This document shows positions 8,357 through 17,806 of a DNA stretch of 64,000 nucleotides, one piece after another. The position numbers and the translations under genes are program-made. This DNA comes from Rs1 sp036960485. GTDB taxonomy: Bacteria > Pseudomonadota > Gammaproteobacteria > Pseudomonadales > Balneatricaceae. The stretch's first letter is position 1. Each line of letters starts with the position of its first letter. The notes beneath the pieces are model-generated. The model saw nothing but the letters and a program-made list of their open reading frames with translations. It did not search any database and was not told where the DNA came from. Location of the stretch: the NCBI GenBank assembly GCA_036960485.1, contig JBALXS010000001.1, forward strand, positions 62,001 through 126,000, given 5' to 3'.

Positions 8357-10027
8357 ATGGCTGAAGCAGTTGAAACACAGGTAGCTAAAGGTGACATTAT
8401 GGTCGGCTTTAATAAGCTATCCTTAATGCGTCAATTGGGCCTGATGGTGGGTTTGGCTGCGAGTATAGCGATAGGTTTTGCTATCGTGTTGTGGTCGAAA
8501 GCGCCAGATCAAAGAGTGCTTTTTTCAAATTTATCTTTTGCTGACGCCAACCAAGTTATAGAACAGTTGAAAACCTATAATATCCCTTATACCTTCGAAG
8601 CTGATGGACGAGCTATCTTAGTTCCAGAAGCCAGTGTAAGTCAGGCTAGGCTTCAATTAGCGGCTGATGGTATCAGTTTTGATAAAACGGTTGGTTTCGA
8701 AATAATGGATAATACTGACAGCTTAGGCTCAAGTCAGTTTATGGAAAGTGCCCGTTATCGTAGAGGTTTGGAAGGAGAGCTGGCCAGAACAATTGCAAGT
8801 TTAGTTGCTGTTAGACACGCTCGTGTGCACTTGGCAATACCTAAAGAATCAGTGTTTGTTCGCGAGAGGAAAGAGCCAACTGCCTCCGTATTTATAGAAC
8901 TGTTTTCAGGGCGTAAATTAGATGACAATCAAGTGGCTGCGATCGCTAATTTAGTAGCGTCATCTATAAGTTCTCTAAGTGAAAAAAATGTAACAGTAGT
9001 CGATCAGCGTGGTCGAATGCTCAACTCGAGAGAAAGCAATAAAGAATTACTACTAGCGGGTAAGCAGCTAGAGTATAGTTTAAAAATTGAGCAGAATTTT
9101 TTAGAAAGCGTTAATAATATTTTATTGCCAGTGGTGGGGCAAGGTAGGTTTAGAGCGCAAGTATCTGCAGAAATAGATTTTACGGCCATTGAGCAAACAG
9201 AAGAGCTATATAATTCAGATTTACCGGCGCTCAGAAGTGAACAAACTTTAGATGAAAACCGCGTTGGTGCAGCGGCGCCACAAGGCGTTCCTGGTGCTTT
9301 GTCTAATCAGCCTCCGGGTCCAAGTAGTGTGCCTGAAGTAGCTGGTGGTGGTGCGGGTGGTGGAAATGGAGCTACTCCTGGAAGTAATCGCAAACAGGCG
9401 ACTAAAAACTACGAGTTAGATAGGAGTATATCCTACACTAAACAGCAAATGGGACGGGTGAGCCGATTGACAGTTGCGGTAGTTGTTGATGATTTAGCTG
9501 TCCAAGGTACAGATGGTGCTGTTGAAACTCGGCCATGGGCAGAAGCGGATATGGAGCGCTTGAGAATATTAGTAAAAAGCACTGTTGGTTATTCTGCGCA
9601 GCGCGGAGATGTAGTGAGTGTCGTTAACTCCGCTTTTGTGCCTGAAATACCGTTGATAGATGAAGAAATTCCAATCTATATGCAAGCATGGGTTTGGGAT
9701 ATAGCTAAGCAGGTCGGTGCTGGTCTATTCTTGTTGCTAATGGTTTTTGGTATACTGCGGCCAATTTTAAAAAATTTAGTTTCAAGTGGTACGCAATCTT
9801 CAGTTTTAGGTATGGGTGCTGCTGGAGAAGTCGCTGCTGAGTTAGAGGGATTAAATGCTGATGAAATATCAGATGATTCAGTTACTTTTGGCGGTAGAGA
9901 CGATGGCTTGTTGCCTACCCCTAATGAAAGTTATGATTATCAAGTGAATTCTGTGAAAAGTATGATTGCTGAAGATCCTGCTCGCGTAGCGCAAGCTGTT
10001 AAACAGTGGGTAAAAGAAGATGAGTGA
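8357..10027 (+). CDS. fliF: Flagellar MS-ring protein FliF
   Basis: Forms the MS ring in the inner membrane, the base on which rotor and export gate assemble. The 556 residues show a first transmembrane segment at about 27-47, ring-building periplasmic domains, a Gly/Pro/Ala-rich linker near residues 310-345, a second transmembrane segment around 455-475, and an acidic C-terminal tail that binds FliG. An internal ATG at 8399 is a possible alternative start. The gene overlaps fliG by 8 bases, implying coupled translation of the two partners. Confidence 0.96.
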   Translation: MAEAVETQVAKGDIMVGFNKLSLMRQLGLMVGLAASIAIGFAIVLWSKAPDQRVLFSNLSFADANQVIEQLKTYNIPYTFEADGRAILVPEASVSQARLQLAADGISFDKTVGFEIMDNTDSLGSSQFMESARYRRGLEGELARTIASLVAVRHARVHLAIPKESVFVRERKEPTASVFIELFSGRKLDDNQVAAIANLVASSISSLSEKNVTVVDQRGRMLNSRESNKELLLAGKQLEYSLKIEQNFLESVNNILLPVVGQGRFRAQVSAEIDFTAIEQTEELYNSDLPALRSEQTLDENRVGAAAPQGVPGALSNQPPGPSSVPEVAGGGAGGGNGATPGSNRKQATKNYELDRSISYTKQQMGRVSRLTVAVVVDDLAVQGTDGAVETRPWAEADMERLRILVKSTVGYSAQRGDVVSVVNSAFVPEIPLIDEEIPIYMQAWVWDIAKQVGAGLFLLLMVFGILRPILKNLVSSGTQSSVLGMGAAGEVAAELEGLNADEISDDSVTFGGRDDGLLPTPNESYDYQVNSVKSMIAEDPARVAQAVKQWVKEDE

Positions 10028-11024
10028 TGTAGAAGTAGAACTAACCGATATTGAAAAAGCGGCTATTTTAATGATTAGCTTAGGTGAAGATGATGCTGCA
10101 GAAGTTTTGCGCCATTTAGGGCCTAAAGAAGTTCAGCAAATTGGTGTGGCTATGTCTAATTTAGATAACGTAGCTCAAACCAGCGTTGAATCGGTTGTCT
10201 CTGATTTTATGCACTTGGTTAGTGATCAAACTGGTATTGGCATTCATAACGATAAATACATCAGGCGCATGTTGAATCAAGCTTTAGGAGATGAAAAAGC
10301 TAAGACATTGATCGATCGAATTTTGATGAATACCAATACATCAGGTTTAGATACTTTGCGTTGGATGGAGCCTTTGCAAGTTGCCGAGCTTATCCGTTAT
10401 GAGCATCCGCAGATTCAAGCTGTAGTAGTGTCTTATATCGATCCAGATCAAGCGGCAAGTGTCTTAGGCTATTTTGACGATAAAGTACGTCTGGATATTA
10501 TTTTACGGATAGCTTCGCTCGACCGAATTCAGCCAATCGCGTTGCAAGAATTGAACGATATGCTTGAGCAGCAATTTAGCGGCGGAAGTGGTCAGTCTTC
10601 AAGAACATTAGGCGGCGTTAAGCAGACGTCAAATATAATGAATTATATCGACTCAAAACTTGAAGAAGAAGTAATGGTTGGTATAAAAGAAGTTGATGAA
10701 GGTTTAGCTGAGCAAATTGCTGATTTGATGTTTGTTTTTGAAAATCTTATTGATGTAGATGATCGTGGTATTCAAGTAATGATGCGTGAAATTCAAACCG
10801 ATCAACTGGTTATTGCACTCAAGGGTGCCGATAATGCTATGCAAGAGAAAATATTTAAGAACATGTCTAAGCGTGCAGCTGATTTATTACGCGATGAGCT
10901 AGAAGCCAAAGGGCCAGTGCGAATGGCTGATGTGGAAGATGCTCAAAAAGATATCTTAGCTATTGCAAGAAAGTTAGCTGATGATGGCGAGATAATGCTC
11001 GGCGGTGGTGAGGATATGGTGTAG
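10020..11024 (+). CDS. fliG: Flagellar motor switch protein FliG
   Basis: A rotor protein that couples stator action to rotation and sets direction with FliM and FliN. It is 334 residues, normal length. The N-terminal FliF-binding domain starts TDIEKAAILMISLGED, the middle domain carries the EHPQ motif (128-131), and the C-terminal domain contains the charged helix (LKGADNAMQEKIFKNMSKRA) that meets the stator. It overlaps the end of fliF. Confidence 0.96.
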   Translation: MSDVEVELTDIEKAAILMISLGEDDAAEVLRHLGPKEVQQIGVAMSNLDNVAQTSVESVVSDFMHLVSDQTGIGIHNDKYIRRMLNQALGDEKAKTLIDRILMNTNTSGLDTLRWMEPLQVAELIRYEHPQIQAVVVSYIDPDQAASVLGYFDDKVRLDIILRIASLDRIQPIALQELNDMLEQQFSGGSGQSSRTLGGVKQTSNIMNYIDSKLEEEVMVGIKEVDEGLAEQIADLMFVFENLIDVDDRGIQVMMREIQTDQLVIALKGADNAMQEKIFKNMSKRAADLLRDELEAKGPVRMADVEDAQKDILAIARKLADDGEIMLGGGEDMV

Positions 11025-11320
11025 GTCAGTGTCCTTAACTATCTGGAAATACTTTTAATTCAAAAGCCAAGTTAAACCATACTAAATAGTATTTTGTTTG
11101 TTTAAAATCTACTGCTTATCGTTTGTGATTTATGCTTCGCATATAGAACGATAGCTAGCTATATAAATTACAACAGAGTTATTAGCCTACTGTGCAGGCT
11201 TTTAATGGCGAAAACGCAGTGCAGTTGCCTCTACTGAATTCTTGTTGATGTTTAAACTAAAATTTGTAAACTTACTATATTGATTGTCATTCGTTCGATT
11301 GATATTGAGAATTGTTAAAT

Positions 11321-12103
11321 ATGTCTGAAAAACAACCTATCAGAATTCGTGCGTCTGAAGAACTTAATGATGTGCATTTTGCTTCTTGGGTGCTCCCTGA
11401 GGTGGGTAGTAGTCATGTTGTTGGTTTGGAAGAAAAACAACAAATTGCCCCTGTAGAAGATCAAAATGTCACCGTTTTAGAAGATGAAGTTGATTCAGCA
11501 GCGCATCTTACTCTGGCTGAAATAGAAGTTATTCGTGAGCAAGCCTATGAAGAAGGTTTTTCTAAAGGGCGTGAAGATGGTTATGCGTTTGGTGAAAAAG
11601 AAGGCGAACAAAGAGGGTATCAACAAGGTTTAGAAAAGGGGCAGATTAAAATTGATGCTCACGTTTCTACGCTTTGCGCCGCGATAGATTGCTTGCAGGA
11701 TCCTTTAGAGCAGCAGCGCGAAAAAGTAGCTGAGCTGATGGTTGAGATGGTTGAGCACGTAGCTGCAGCTGTAATCGATTTTGAAGTTAAATCCAACCCT
11801 GAAATTATTAGCAAAGCATTCGCCAAAGCTTTAAAGCTATTACCTAAGCAAGCAAAAGATGTTGTTATCAATGTGAACCCCGAAGATAGAGAGGTGATTG
11901 AAGATGCTATACCAAGGCGTTATTCTAATTGGCAAGTTATCTCTGACGACGATATATCACAAGGTGGTTGTACTATAAGCACTGGTGCTAGTTTAATTGA
12001 ATATCAATTGGATACTCGTTTTCAGGAAGTGGTAGAAACGTTGTACGAACGCTTGTATGCAGATCCTGCTGAGCTTCTTGTAGAAGATGAGGCGGCTGAG
12101 TAA
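11321..12103 (+). CDS. fliH: Flagellar export ATPase regulator FliH
   Basis: Binds and restrains the FliI ATPase and links it to the C ring. I chose the ATG at 11321 over an upstream TTG at 11312 because MSEKQPIRIRASEE fits family N-termini; this gives 260 residues. The middle carries the glycine-repeat region (EEGFSKGREDGYAFGEKEGE onward) typical of FliH helices, and the C-terminal domain follows. It is separated from fliG by 296 bases and from fliI by 257 bases, unusually wide for this operon. Confidence 0.9.
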   Translation: MSEKQPIRIRASEELNDVHFASWVLPEVGSSHVVGLEEKQQIAPVEDQNVTVLEDEVDSAAHLTLAEIEVIREQAYEEGFSKGREDGYAFGEKEGEQRGYQQGLEKGQIKIDAHVSTLCAAIDCLQDPLEQQREKVAELMVEMVEHVAAAVIDFEVKSNPEIISKAFAKALKLLPKQAKDVVINVNPEDREVIEDAIPRRYSNWQVISDDDISQGGCTISTGASLIEYQLDTRFQEVVETLYERLYADPAELLVEDEAAE

Positions 12104-12360
12104 TTTAGCAATACCCTACTGCTGACATTTTTAGTTTTCTACAATTATATAATTAGATTCCTATATCATTAAGGGTTCACTTTTAGTACGTGCACTGGCT
12201 ATTAGCATAGAAAGTTCACTCAATGTTATAAACTAGTGAGTCTTGTTAAAATCAATGATATGTTGCACTGGTCAGTATTTATACGCTGGTTCATTGTGCT
12301 GAGTTGTATAAAAGACCTTGTTTTGATTTTCAAAATTCCATTGGCACTAGTCAAAAACGG

Positions 12361-13725
12361 ATGAATAGCTTGAGTTTAATGAATAAAGTACAGCGTTTAA
12401 GCGCACCTTTGAATGTTCCCAATCCTAAAATAGAAGGATATATTGTCCGCCTTATAGGTATGACAATTGAAGCGCGTGGTTTGGAAGTCGCTATCGGTGA
12501 TAACTGTCAAATAGTATTGAATGCTGAGTCATTCATTGAAGCTGAAGTGGTTGGTTTCTCGGGGGATAGTATTTTTTTAATGCCACTGCATCCTGTTGAA
12601 GGGTTGGTTGCTGGTGCTAGAGTTATACCTTTTGGTGCAGCTAGAGAAGTTCCGGTCGGCAATGGTTTGTTGGGTAGAGTAATTAATGGTGTTGGCGAGC
12701 CGCTAGATTCATTAGGCGAACTTGATGTCGAACGTAGGGTTTCACTCGCTGGAGAAACAATTAATCCCTTGGATAGACATCCGATTAGCGAGCCTTTAAA
12801 TGTTGGCATCAGAGCTATTAATGCTTTGTTGACCGTCGGTAAAGGTCAGCGTATCGGCTTATTTGCAGGTTCAGGTGTCGGAAAGTCCGTTTTATTGGGT
12901 ATGATGACACGTTCTACTGATGCAGATATTACAGTAGTGGGCTTGATCGGAGAGCGTGGCCGAGAAGTAAAAGAATTTATCCAGCACAACCTAGGTGAAG
13001 AGGGGATGGCCAGAGCGGTGGTGGTTGCATCCCCAGCTGACGAATCACCTTTAATGCGTTTAAGAGCGTCGCAGTTGTGTACGCGAATAGCTGAATACTA
13101 TCGAGCACAAGGTAAGAGTGTGTTGTTATTAGTCGATTCTTTGACTCGTTACGCACAAGCCCAGCGTGAAATCGCTTTAGCGATTGGAGAGCCGCCAGCT
13201 ACTAAAGGGTATCCACCTTCTGTATTTTCTAAATTGCCAAAGTTGGTTGAAAGAGCTGGTAATGATGCAACAGGTGCAGGGTCTATTACTGCTTTTTATA
13301 CGGTGCTTACTGAAGGGGATGACCAGCAAGATCCAATTGCCGATGCAGCTAGAGCAATACTGGATGGTCATATTGTATTATCTAGATCATTAGCCGAACA
13401 AGGGCATTATCCTGCAATTGATGTAGAGGCATCTATCAGTCGAGCTATGCCACAGATAGTGGATGAAGATCATTTGAAATCTGCCATGCGCTTTAGGCAA
13501 TTAATGTCAAAATTTACACAAAACGAAGATTTAATTTCCATCGGTGCTTATGTTGCAGGTAGTGATGCTGATACAGACGCTGCTATTAGTTCTATGCCAA
13601 CCATGCGAAAATTCTTACAGCAAGGTTTGAGAGAATCAATCAGTATGCGAGAGAGTCGCCAGTGGTTACATGTCGCTTTACAGCCTGTTGAGCCTGTAGT
13701 GGCCAGCGCACAAGTTCCACGATGA
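12361..13725 (+). CDS. fliI: Flagellum-specific export ATPase FliI
   Basis: ATPase of the flagellar type III export apparatus, related to F1 beta. From the ATG at 12361 it is 454 residues, the usual size; the frame is open to a TTG at 12304, but those 19 residues do not resemble the family. Walker A GLFAGSGVGKS is at about 166-176, followed by GLIGERGREVKEF, the Walker B strand VLLLVDSLTRYA, and PPATKGYPPSVFS. It overlaps fliJ by ATGA. Confidence 0.95.
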   Translation: MNSLSLMNKVQRLSAPLNVPNPKIEGYIVRLIGMTIEARGLEVAIGDNCQIVLNAESFIEAEVVGFSGDSIFLMPLHPVEGLVAGARVIPFGAAREVPVGNGLLGRVINGVGEPLDSLGELDVERRVSLAGETINPLDRHPISEPLNVGIRAINALLTVGKGQRIGLFAGSGVGKSVLLGMMTRSTDADITVVGLIGERGREVKEFIQHNLGEEGMARAVVVASPADESPLMRLRASQLCTRIAEYYRAQGKSVLLLVDSLTRYAQAQREIALAIGEPPATKGYPPSVFSKLPKLVERAGNDATGAGSITAFYTVLTEGDDQQDPIADAARAILDGHIVLSRSLAEQGHYPAIDVEASISRAMPQIVDEDHLKSAMRFRQLMSKFTQNEDLISIGAYVAGSDADTDAAISSMPTMRKFLQQGLRESISMRESRQWLHVALQPVEPVVASAQVPR

Positions 13726-14177
13726 AGAGAAAACGCTCTGCCAGGCTATCAGTGGTAATGGATTTAGAAGATAGGAAAAAGCAGCAAGCCGATAAATTCC
13801 TTGCTGATCATATAAAAAGAGTGGAAAACGATAAAGCCCAATTAGTGCAGCTAGAAACATACCTAAGTGAATATCAAGCGCAGTATCAAGTAACCTGTAA
13901 GCAAGGAATCACGATACAGCAATTAACAAGTTACCAAGCGTTCATGACTAAAATAGGTAACGTGATCGATCAGCATAGAAAAGCGATGGTAGTTAATGCA
14001 GAGCAGTTAGCGGGGGTGCGACAGTATTGGATGAAGGTTTATGCAAGGCGCAATGCCGTAGATTCACTTATTGCTAAAGTAAAGAATACAGAGCAGCAAC
14101 AAGAAGATAAAGCATTACAAAAGCTAATTGATGAAGCCTCCCAATTAAATATAACTAAAAAATATGTAGATTTATAA
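13722..14177 (+). CDS. fliJ: Flagellar export chaperone FliJ
   Basis: A small coiled-coil protein that fits into the FliI hexamer and couples it to the export gate. The 151 residues are highly charged and helical throughout, as in FliJ. Sequence conservation in this family is low, so the assignment rests mainly on coiled-coil character, length and position, with ATGA overlap to fliI. Confidence 0.88.
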   Translation: MKRKRSARLSVVMDLEDRKKQQADKFLADHIKRVENDKAQLVQLETYLSEYQAQYQVTCKQGITIQQLTSYQAFMTKIGNVIDQHRKAMVVNAEQLAGVRQYWMKVYARRNAVDSLIAKVKNTEQQQEDKALQKLIDEASQLNITKKYVDL

Positions 14178-14336
14178 GCTTGTTTTCTGGGTAAGCTTAG
14201 TCATTTATATTCAACGACGAGCGATTCAATCTTTGTTTTATCGTAGCTGATTTAGTTTTAGGCTTGACGATTAGAAGTTAAATAGAACAGAGCGGATACA
14301 GTCCAAAAAGGTTTATTTATATAATAGCTAGTTATT

Positions 14337-14352
14337 TGGCATCAAATTTGCT
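14337..14352 (+). promoter_or_regulatory. Sigma-54 promoter of fliK
   Basis: TGGCATCAAATTTGCT has GG at 14338-14339 and GC at 14350-14351 with the required 10-base spacing, and TTTGCT at -12. It is very similar to the fliE promoter and both are followed by TTG. Predicted transcription starts near 14363, about 24 bases before the fliK ATG, so the leader is very short. Confidence 0.8.
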
Positions 14353-14386
14353 TTGTTATATGTATTTACACTTTTAGGATGATGTC

Positions 14387-16609
14387 ATGGCAGTACCAAC
14401 TCTACCTGTTTCTATCGGGTCGCCAACAGAACTTATAGCTCCAAGACCTGCTTCTGTCAGTAGTGCAGCACGTTCTAATAGTGATGCTTTTAAATCTGAA
14501 CTACATAATGCCTCTCAATCAAATTCAGTGAGTAAGAATCAGCATCTATCTAAAGATAGCGAAAAAAATTCAAGTAAATCAATAGATAATGAGAAAGTAG
14601 CAACTTCAGCTAATGGCTCTGAGCGCAGTAGTAGTTTAAGTGCTAAAGACACTAACGTCGCAAAAGCTGCTAATCAGCAGTTACAAAACGGATCTGATGT
14701 AAGTGCTAATACACAAGAAGATTATCGCTCTCAAACTGAGCAAAATATAAGTGATACTCCCAGAGATAATGGTAAAAACTTGCCACCCCAAGGTGATGAG
14801 TTGCCGCAAAATGTACACATTGAAGATACTATAGAGCAAAGTATTAGTAATCTTAAAGATGACATCGCAGCGAAAGTAGTGGATGTTAGTTCTTTGAGTC
14901 GTCAAAATGTTGATACTGCCTATAATCCAGCATTAACTACGGTTCCTGTTGCTAGTTCTGCTGTTAATTTAGATGAAGTACCTGAAGATAAAGTCGTTAC
15001 ACCAAGTGTAACTGCTACATCTACTATAAACCCTGGGTTTATAGCACAAGCGAATACTGTGAATAATGATGTTAAATTAAACGAAAATTTTGTAGCTAGT
15101 GCGCTTAACGTACCTTCACAAACTCAAGCCGTTAATTCTCAGCAAGTTGGCGCTATCAACACTGTTGCAACAGTTGTGGACAATACTGCCGTTATTAATA
15201 GCACAGCAGTTAATAAATCTAACCTTGAAGTTCAGCAATCAAATTCGCCTAATACCATTGACAAAAATTTAAGTTTCAATCCAACAAAACCTTTGCAAAC
15301 GATACGTTCTGAGCAAGTAAATGTTGGCGAAAGAGTTATTAAACCGAATAATCCAGAGTTTACGAAAGCATCGATCGCTAGTGAAGTTCCTGATAAATCA
15401 GCAATTGGTAAAGCTATTAATGTTGAAGCCAATGTGGTTAAGCCGGAAGTTATTAAATCAAACGCTGAACCACAAAATGTAACAGTTAATACTGATAAAC
15501 TTGTTAATCAAGTGAATGGATCTGCTTCTCAAGCTGTTGATAATAGCGTGAGTGCTGCTAATAAAAATGATGCAGCTTCAGCTGCTTTAGAAAATGCAGA
15601 AGCTAGGTTTTTAAAAAGTAGCAGTGAAAACATAAACTCACCAGTAGTTGATCAAGTATTAGAGCCTAAAGTTATAAGCCCTTTAAGCGTAATGCCTAGG
15701 AATATAGTTGGTAGTAATGAGACAGTTGATATAGGTTCATTAATAGGATCAGTAAGCAGTGTCAAAAACCTTAATGCTGGAAATAACGTTGCTAATAGCA
15801 TCAATAATAGTACGAATTTGCTAAGCGAGCCAAAAAACTCCATTGAAACGGTTGTCAATGAAACTGCAAAATTACAGAACAACCTTGAAGCTAAACGATT
15901 TGACCCCTCTGTCAATCAAACGCAATCTGGCTTAAGTGCGAATACAGCATCCGTTTCGTCGCCTTTAGTTTTGGATCCTAGTGTCGCTTTAAACCAATCT
16001 CTTGAAAAAATGCGCGCGGGAATAGAGTCGAAAATTAATAGTGATGCTGCAAGTAATTCTGAAGAATTAGCCAAAGATGCTAAAAGTGGTATTACTAAAT
16101 CAGTTACTGCCAGTGAAGGCCTTGCGCAATTAGCAAGCTTACAAGGAGGGTTGCGTAGTTCTAGTCCAGTGCAAATGCAAATGCCGCCGGGAACACCCCC
16201 GACATCAAATAATTGGGGAAAAGCGGTCGTCGATAAAGTGTACATTGCGGCATCACAAAATTTAAGAGTTGCTAATATTCATTTAGATCCACCTGAGCTT
16301 GGAGCATTGCAAATTAGGCTTCAAGTAACAGGGCCGGATCAGCAAATGAGCGTGTCATTTACCTCTCCTCATGCATCCGTTAGAGATGCACTAGATCAGC
16401 AATTGCCTAGATTACGAGAGATGCTTGAAGAGCAAGGTATTAATTTAGGGGAATCTTCGGTTAATGACCAAAGTAGCGATAATAATCAGCAGGCAGCAGA
16501 TTCAGATCAACAAGGGTCGGCGGGATATGCCAGTCAAAATGATATTGAAAGCACAGCTAATCCATTGAATACTCAAGGAACGTTATCGTTGGTTGATTTT
16601 TATGCATAA
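14387..16609 (+). CDS. fliK: Flagellar hook-length control protein FliK
   Basis: A secreted ruler that measures hook length and switches export specificity through FlhB. At 740 residues it is at the long end of the family. Residues 1 to about 600 are Ser/Asn/Val/Ala-rich and low in complexity, as expected for the disordered ruler. The conserved C-terminal hook domain (about 620-690: LRVANIHLDPPELGALQIRL, then TSPHASVRDALDQQLPRLRE) contacts FlhB. It is preceded by its own sigma-54 promoter. A large gap, not fliL, follows. Confidence 0.93.
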   Translation: MAVPTLPVSIGSPTELIAPRPASVSSAARSNSDAFKSELHNASQSNSVSKNQHLSKDSEKNSSKSIDNEKVATSANGSERSSSLSAKDTNVAKAANQQLQNGSDVSANTQEDYRSQTEQNISDTPRDNGKNLPPQGDELPQNVHIEDTIEQSISNLKDDIAAKVVDVSSLSRQNVDTAYNPALTTVPVASSAVNLDEVPEDKVVTPSVTATSTINPGFIAQANTVNNDVKLNENFVASALNVPSQTQAVNSQQVGAINTVATVVDNTAVINSTAVNKSNLEVQQSNSPNTIDKNLSFNPTKPLQTIRSEQVNVGERVIKPNNPEFTKASIASEVPDKSAIGKAINVEANVVKPEVIKSNAEPQNVTVNTDKLVNQVNGSASQAVDNSVSAANKNDAASAALENAEARFLKSSSENINSPVVDQVLEPKVISPLSVMPRNIVGSNETVDIGSLIGSVSSVKNLNAGNNVANSINNSTNLLSEPKNSIETVVNETAKLQNNLEAKRFDPSVNQTQSGLSANTASVSSPLVLDPSVALNQSLEKMRAGIESKINSDAASNSEELAKDAKSGITKSVTASEGLAQLASLQGGLRSSSPVQMQMPPGTPPTSNNWGKAVVDKVYIAASQNLRVANIHLDPPELGALQIRLQVTGPDQQMSVSFTSPHASVRDALDQQLPRLREMLEEQGINLGESSVNDQSSDNNQQAADSDQQGSAGYASQNDIESTANPLNTQGTLSLVDFYA

Positions 16610-17238
16610 TTGAGATTGAATCGTCGTTGATTTCTAATTGAAAAATGAGCGGGATTGATTAATAGTGCTTTGATTAATAGTGTTTTGAAAAAAAGGGGAA
16701 TGAAGCTTGTTTTAAAATAAAGTCCCCTTATCAGCTGCCAGTATAACGACTACACTTAACAACCTGTTTCTAAAAATTAGTGCAAAATCTCAACCTAAAA
16801 CAGTAATGACTAGTAACATGAGGGTATACATATTTGGTTATTTGGTTAATTCTTACTGTCCTATGATTGGACGCTAGACTATGCAGAGGCCTCTCTATAG
16901 TAAAATAGTTTTAGGGTTAATTAATTAAAAGTTATCACTTGAAATAACGTGATTTACATCACTCTTGAAATTATAGTAGCAGTAAAGTAATGATTTGAAA
17001 GTGAGTAAAAATAAGTCAAAACAGCTATAATTTGTAAATATACCACTTCGTCGATACATATATCCTTAATACTTTCATCTTAACAGCTGTGTTACTGGAA
17101 ATTAGAGAGCGTTATGCGCTATATTTAACTTCCATAAGGTGTTATTTTCTTTAAGTTATTATTGGGCTGTTCGCTTTAGTATAATTAGTTAATAACTCAA
17201 TTTATTTGGTTTAAAAATAGAACTGCTAGGGATATGAA
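16610..17238 (+). other. Long gap between fliK and fliL
   Basis: No coding region is visible in 629 AT-rich bases. It holds a tandem 15-mer duplication (16655-16684), a stem (16693-16699 with 16723-16729, AAGGGGA/TCCCCTT) that could end fliK transcription, and a weak sigma-54-like element, TGGAAATTAGAGAGC, at 17096-17110 with correct GG/GC spacing but poor flanks. One of these or an unseen promoter must drive the fliL operon. A small RNA gene here cannot be excluded. Confidence 0.45.
16655..16684 (+). repeat. Tandem 15-base duplication
   Basis: TTGATTAATAGTGCT at 16655-16669 is followed directly by TTGATTAATAGTGTT at 16670-16684, one mismatch in 15. It probably arose by slippage just after the fliK stop. 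Confidence 0.8.
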
Positions 17239-17748
17239 ATGGCTGACGAGAAAGCTGCAGAAAATTCGCAAGAAACGCCTAAAAAATCGAAGAAAATGTT
17301 AATCATTATTATCGCGGCAGTTGTTGTTTTATTAGGTGGCGGCGGTGCCGGTTACTTTTTTTTGATGAGTTCAAACGATGGTGCTGAAGAAGTTGTTGAA
17401 GAAATAAGGTTGCCAGCTGTTTATACGAAAATACGTACAAAATCAGGCCGACCTATGTTTGTATCTACTTTGATTTCCGATGATGAGCGCACTCACTACT
17501 TACAAGCTTACATTGTTGCTAAAAGCCGCGATCCAGAAGTAGGGCCAGCACTTGAAAAACATATGCCCTTGATTGTATCACAGTTAAATACTATGTTTTC
17601 TACACAAGAGTTTGCCAAGCTTAGTACGATTGAAGGCAAGCAGAATCTTCGTGGCGATGCTACTAAATTACTACAGAATATAATTAAACAGCAAATTGGT
17701 ATCCCAGGAATAGAGGAAATTCTATTTACTAATTTTGTTATGCAATAA
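17239..17748 (+). CDS. fliL: Flagellar basal body-associated protein FliL
   Basis: An inner membrane protein that surrounds the stator and supports torque. It has a short basic cytoplasmic start, one transmembrane segment (about residues 20-43, MLIIIIAAVVVLLGGGGAGY) and a periplasmic domain ending in ILFTNFVMQ, the typical FliL tail. The 169 residues are normal. AGGG precedes the ATG. It is the first gene of the fliL-M-N-O-P-Q-R-flhB run. Confidence 0.94.
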   Translation: MADEKAAENSQETPKKSKKMLIIIIAAVVVLLGGGGAGYFFLMSSNDGAEEVVEEIRLPAVYTKIRTKSGRPMFVSTLISDDERTHYLQAYIVAKSRDPEVGPALEKHMPLIVSQLNTMFSTQEFAKLSTIEGKQNLRGDATKLLQNIIKQQIGIPGIEEILFTNFVMQ

Positions 17749-17806
17749 GCGAAGCGAATTAATATAATTTTGAAAGGTTTTCAAAGCCTGAAGGGCAGTG
17801 CTATTA

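Noticed and set aside
11206..11228. TGGCGAAAACGC and nearby TTGCC before fliH as a sigma-54 promoter
   Set aside because: The GG to GC distance is wrong in every pairing; RpoN promoters do not tolerate this.
15916..16245. Minus-strand frame opposite the fliK C-terminal half
   Set aside because: The fliK hook domain on the plus strand explains the region.
16590..16606. GG and GC elements at the end of fliK (TTGGTTGATTTTTATGC) as a sigma-54 promoter for fliL
   Set aside because: Spacing is 11 instead of 10 and the site lies inside fliK.
16886..16895. AGAGGCCTCT palindrome
   Set aside because: A short 10-base palindrome with no loop or partner; expected by chance in 64 kb.
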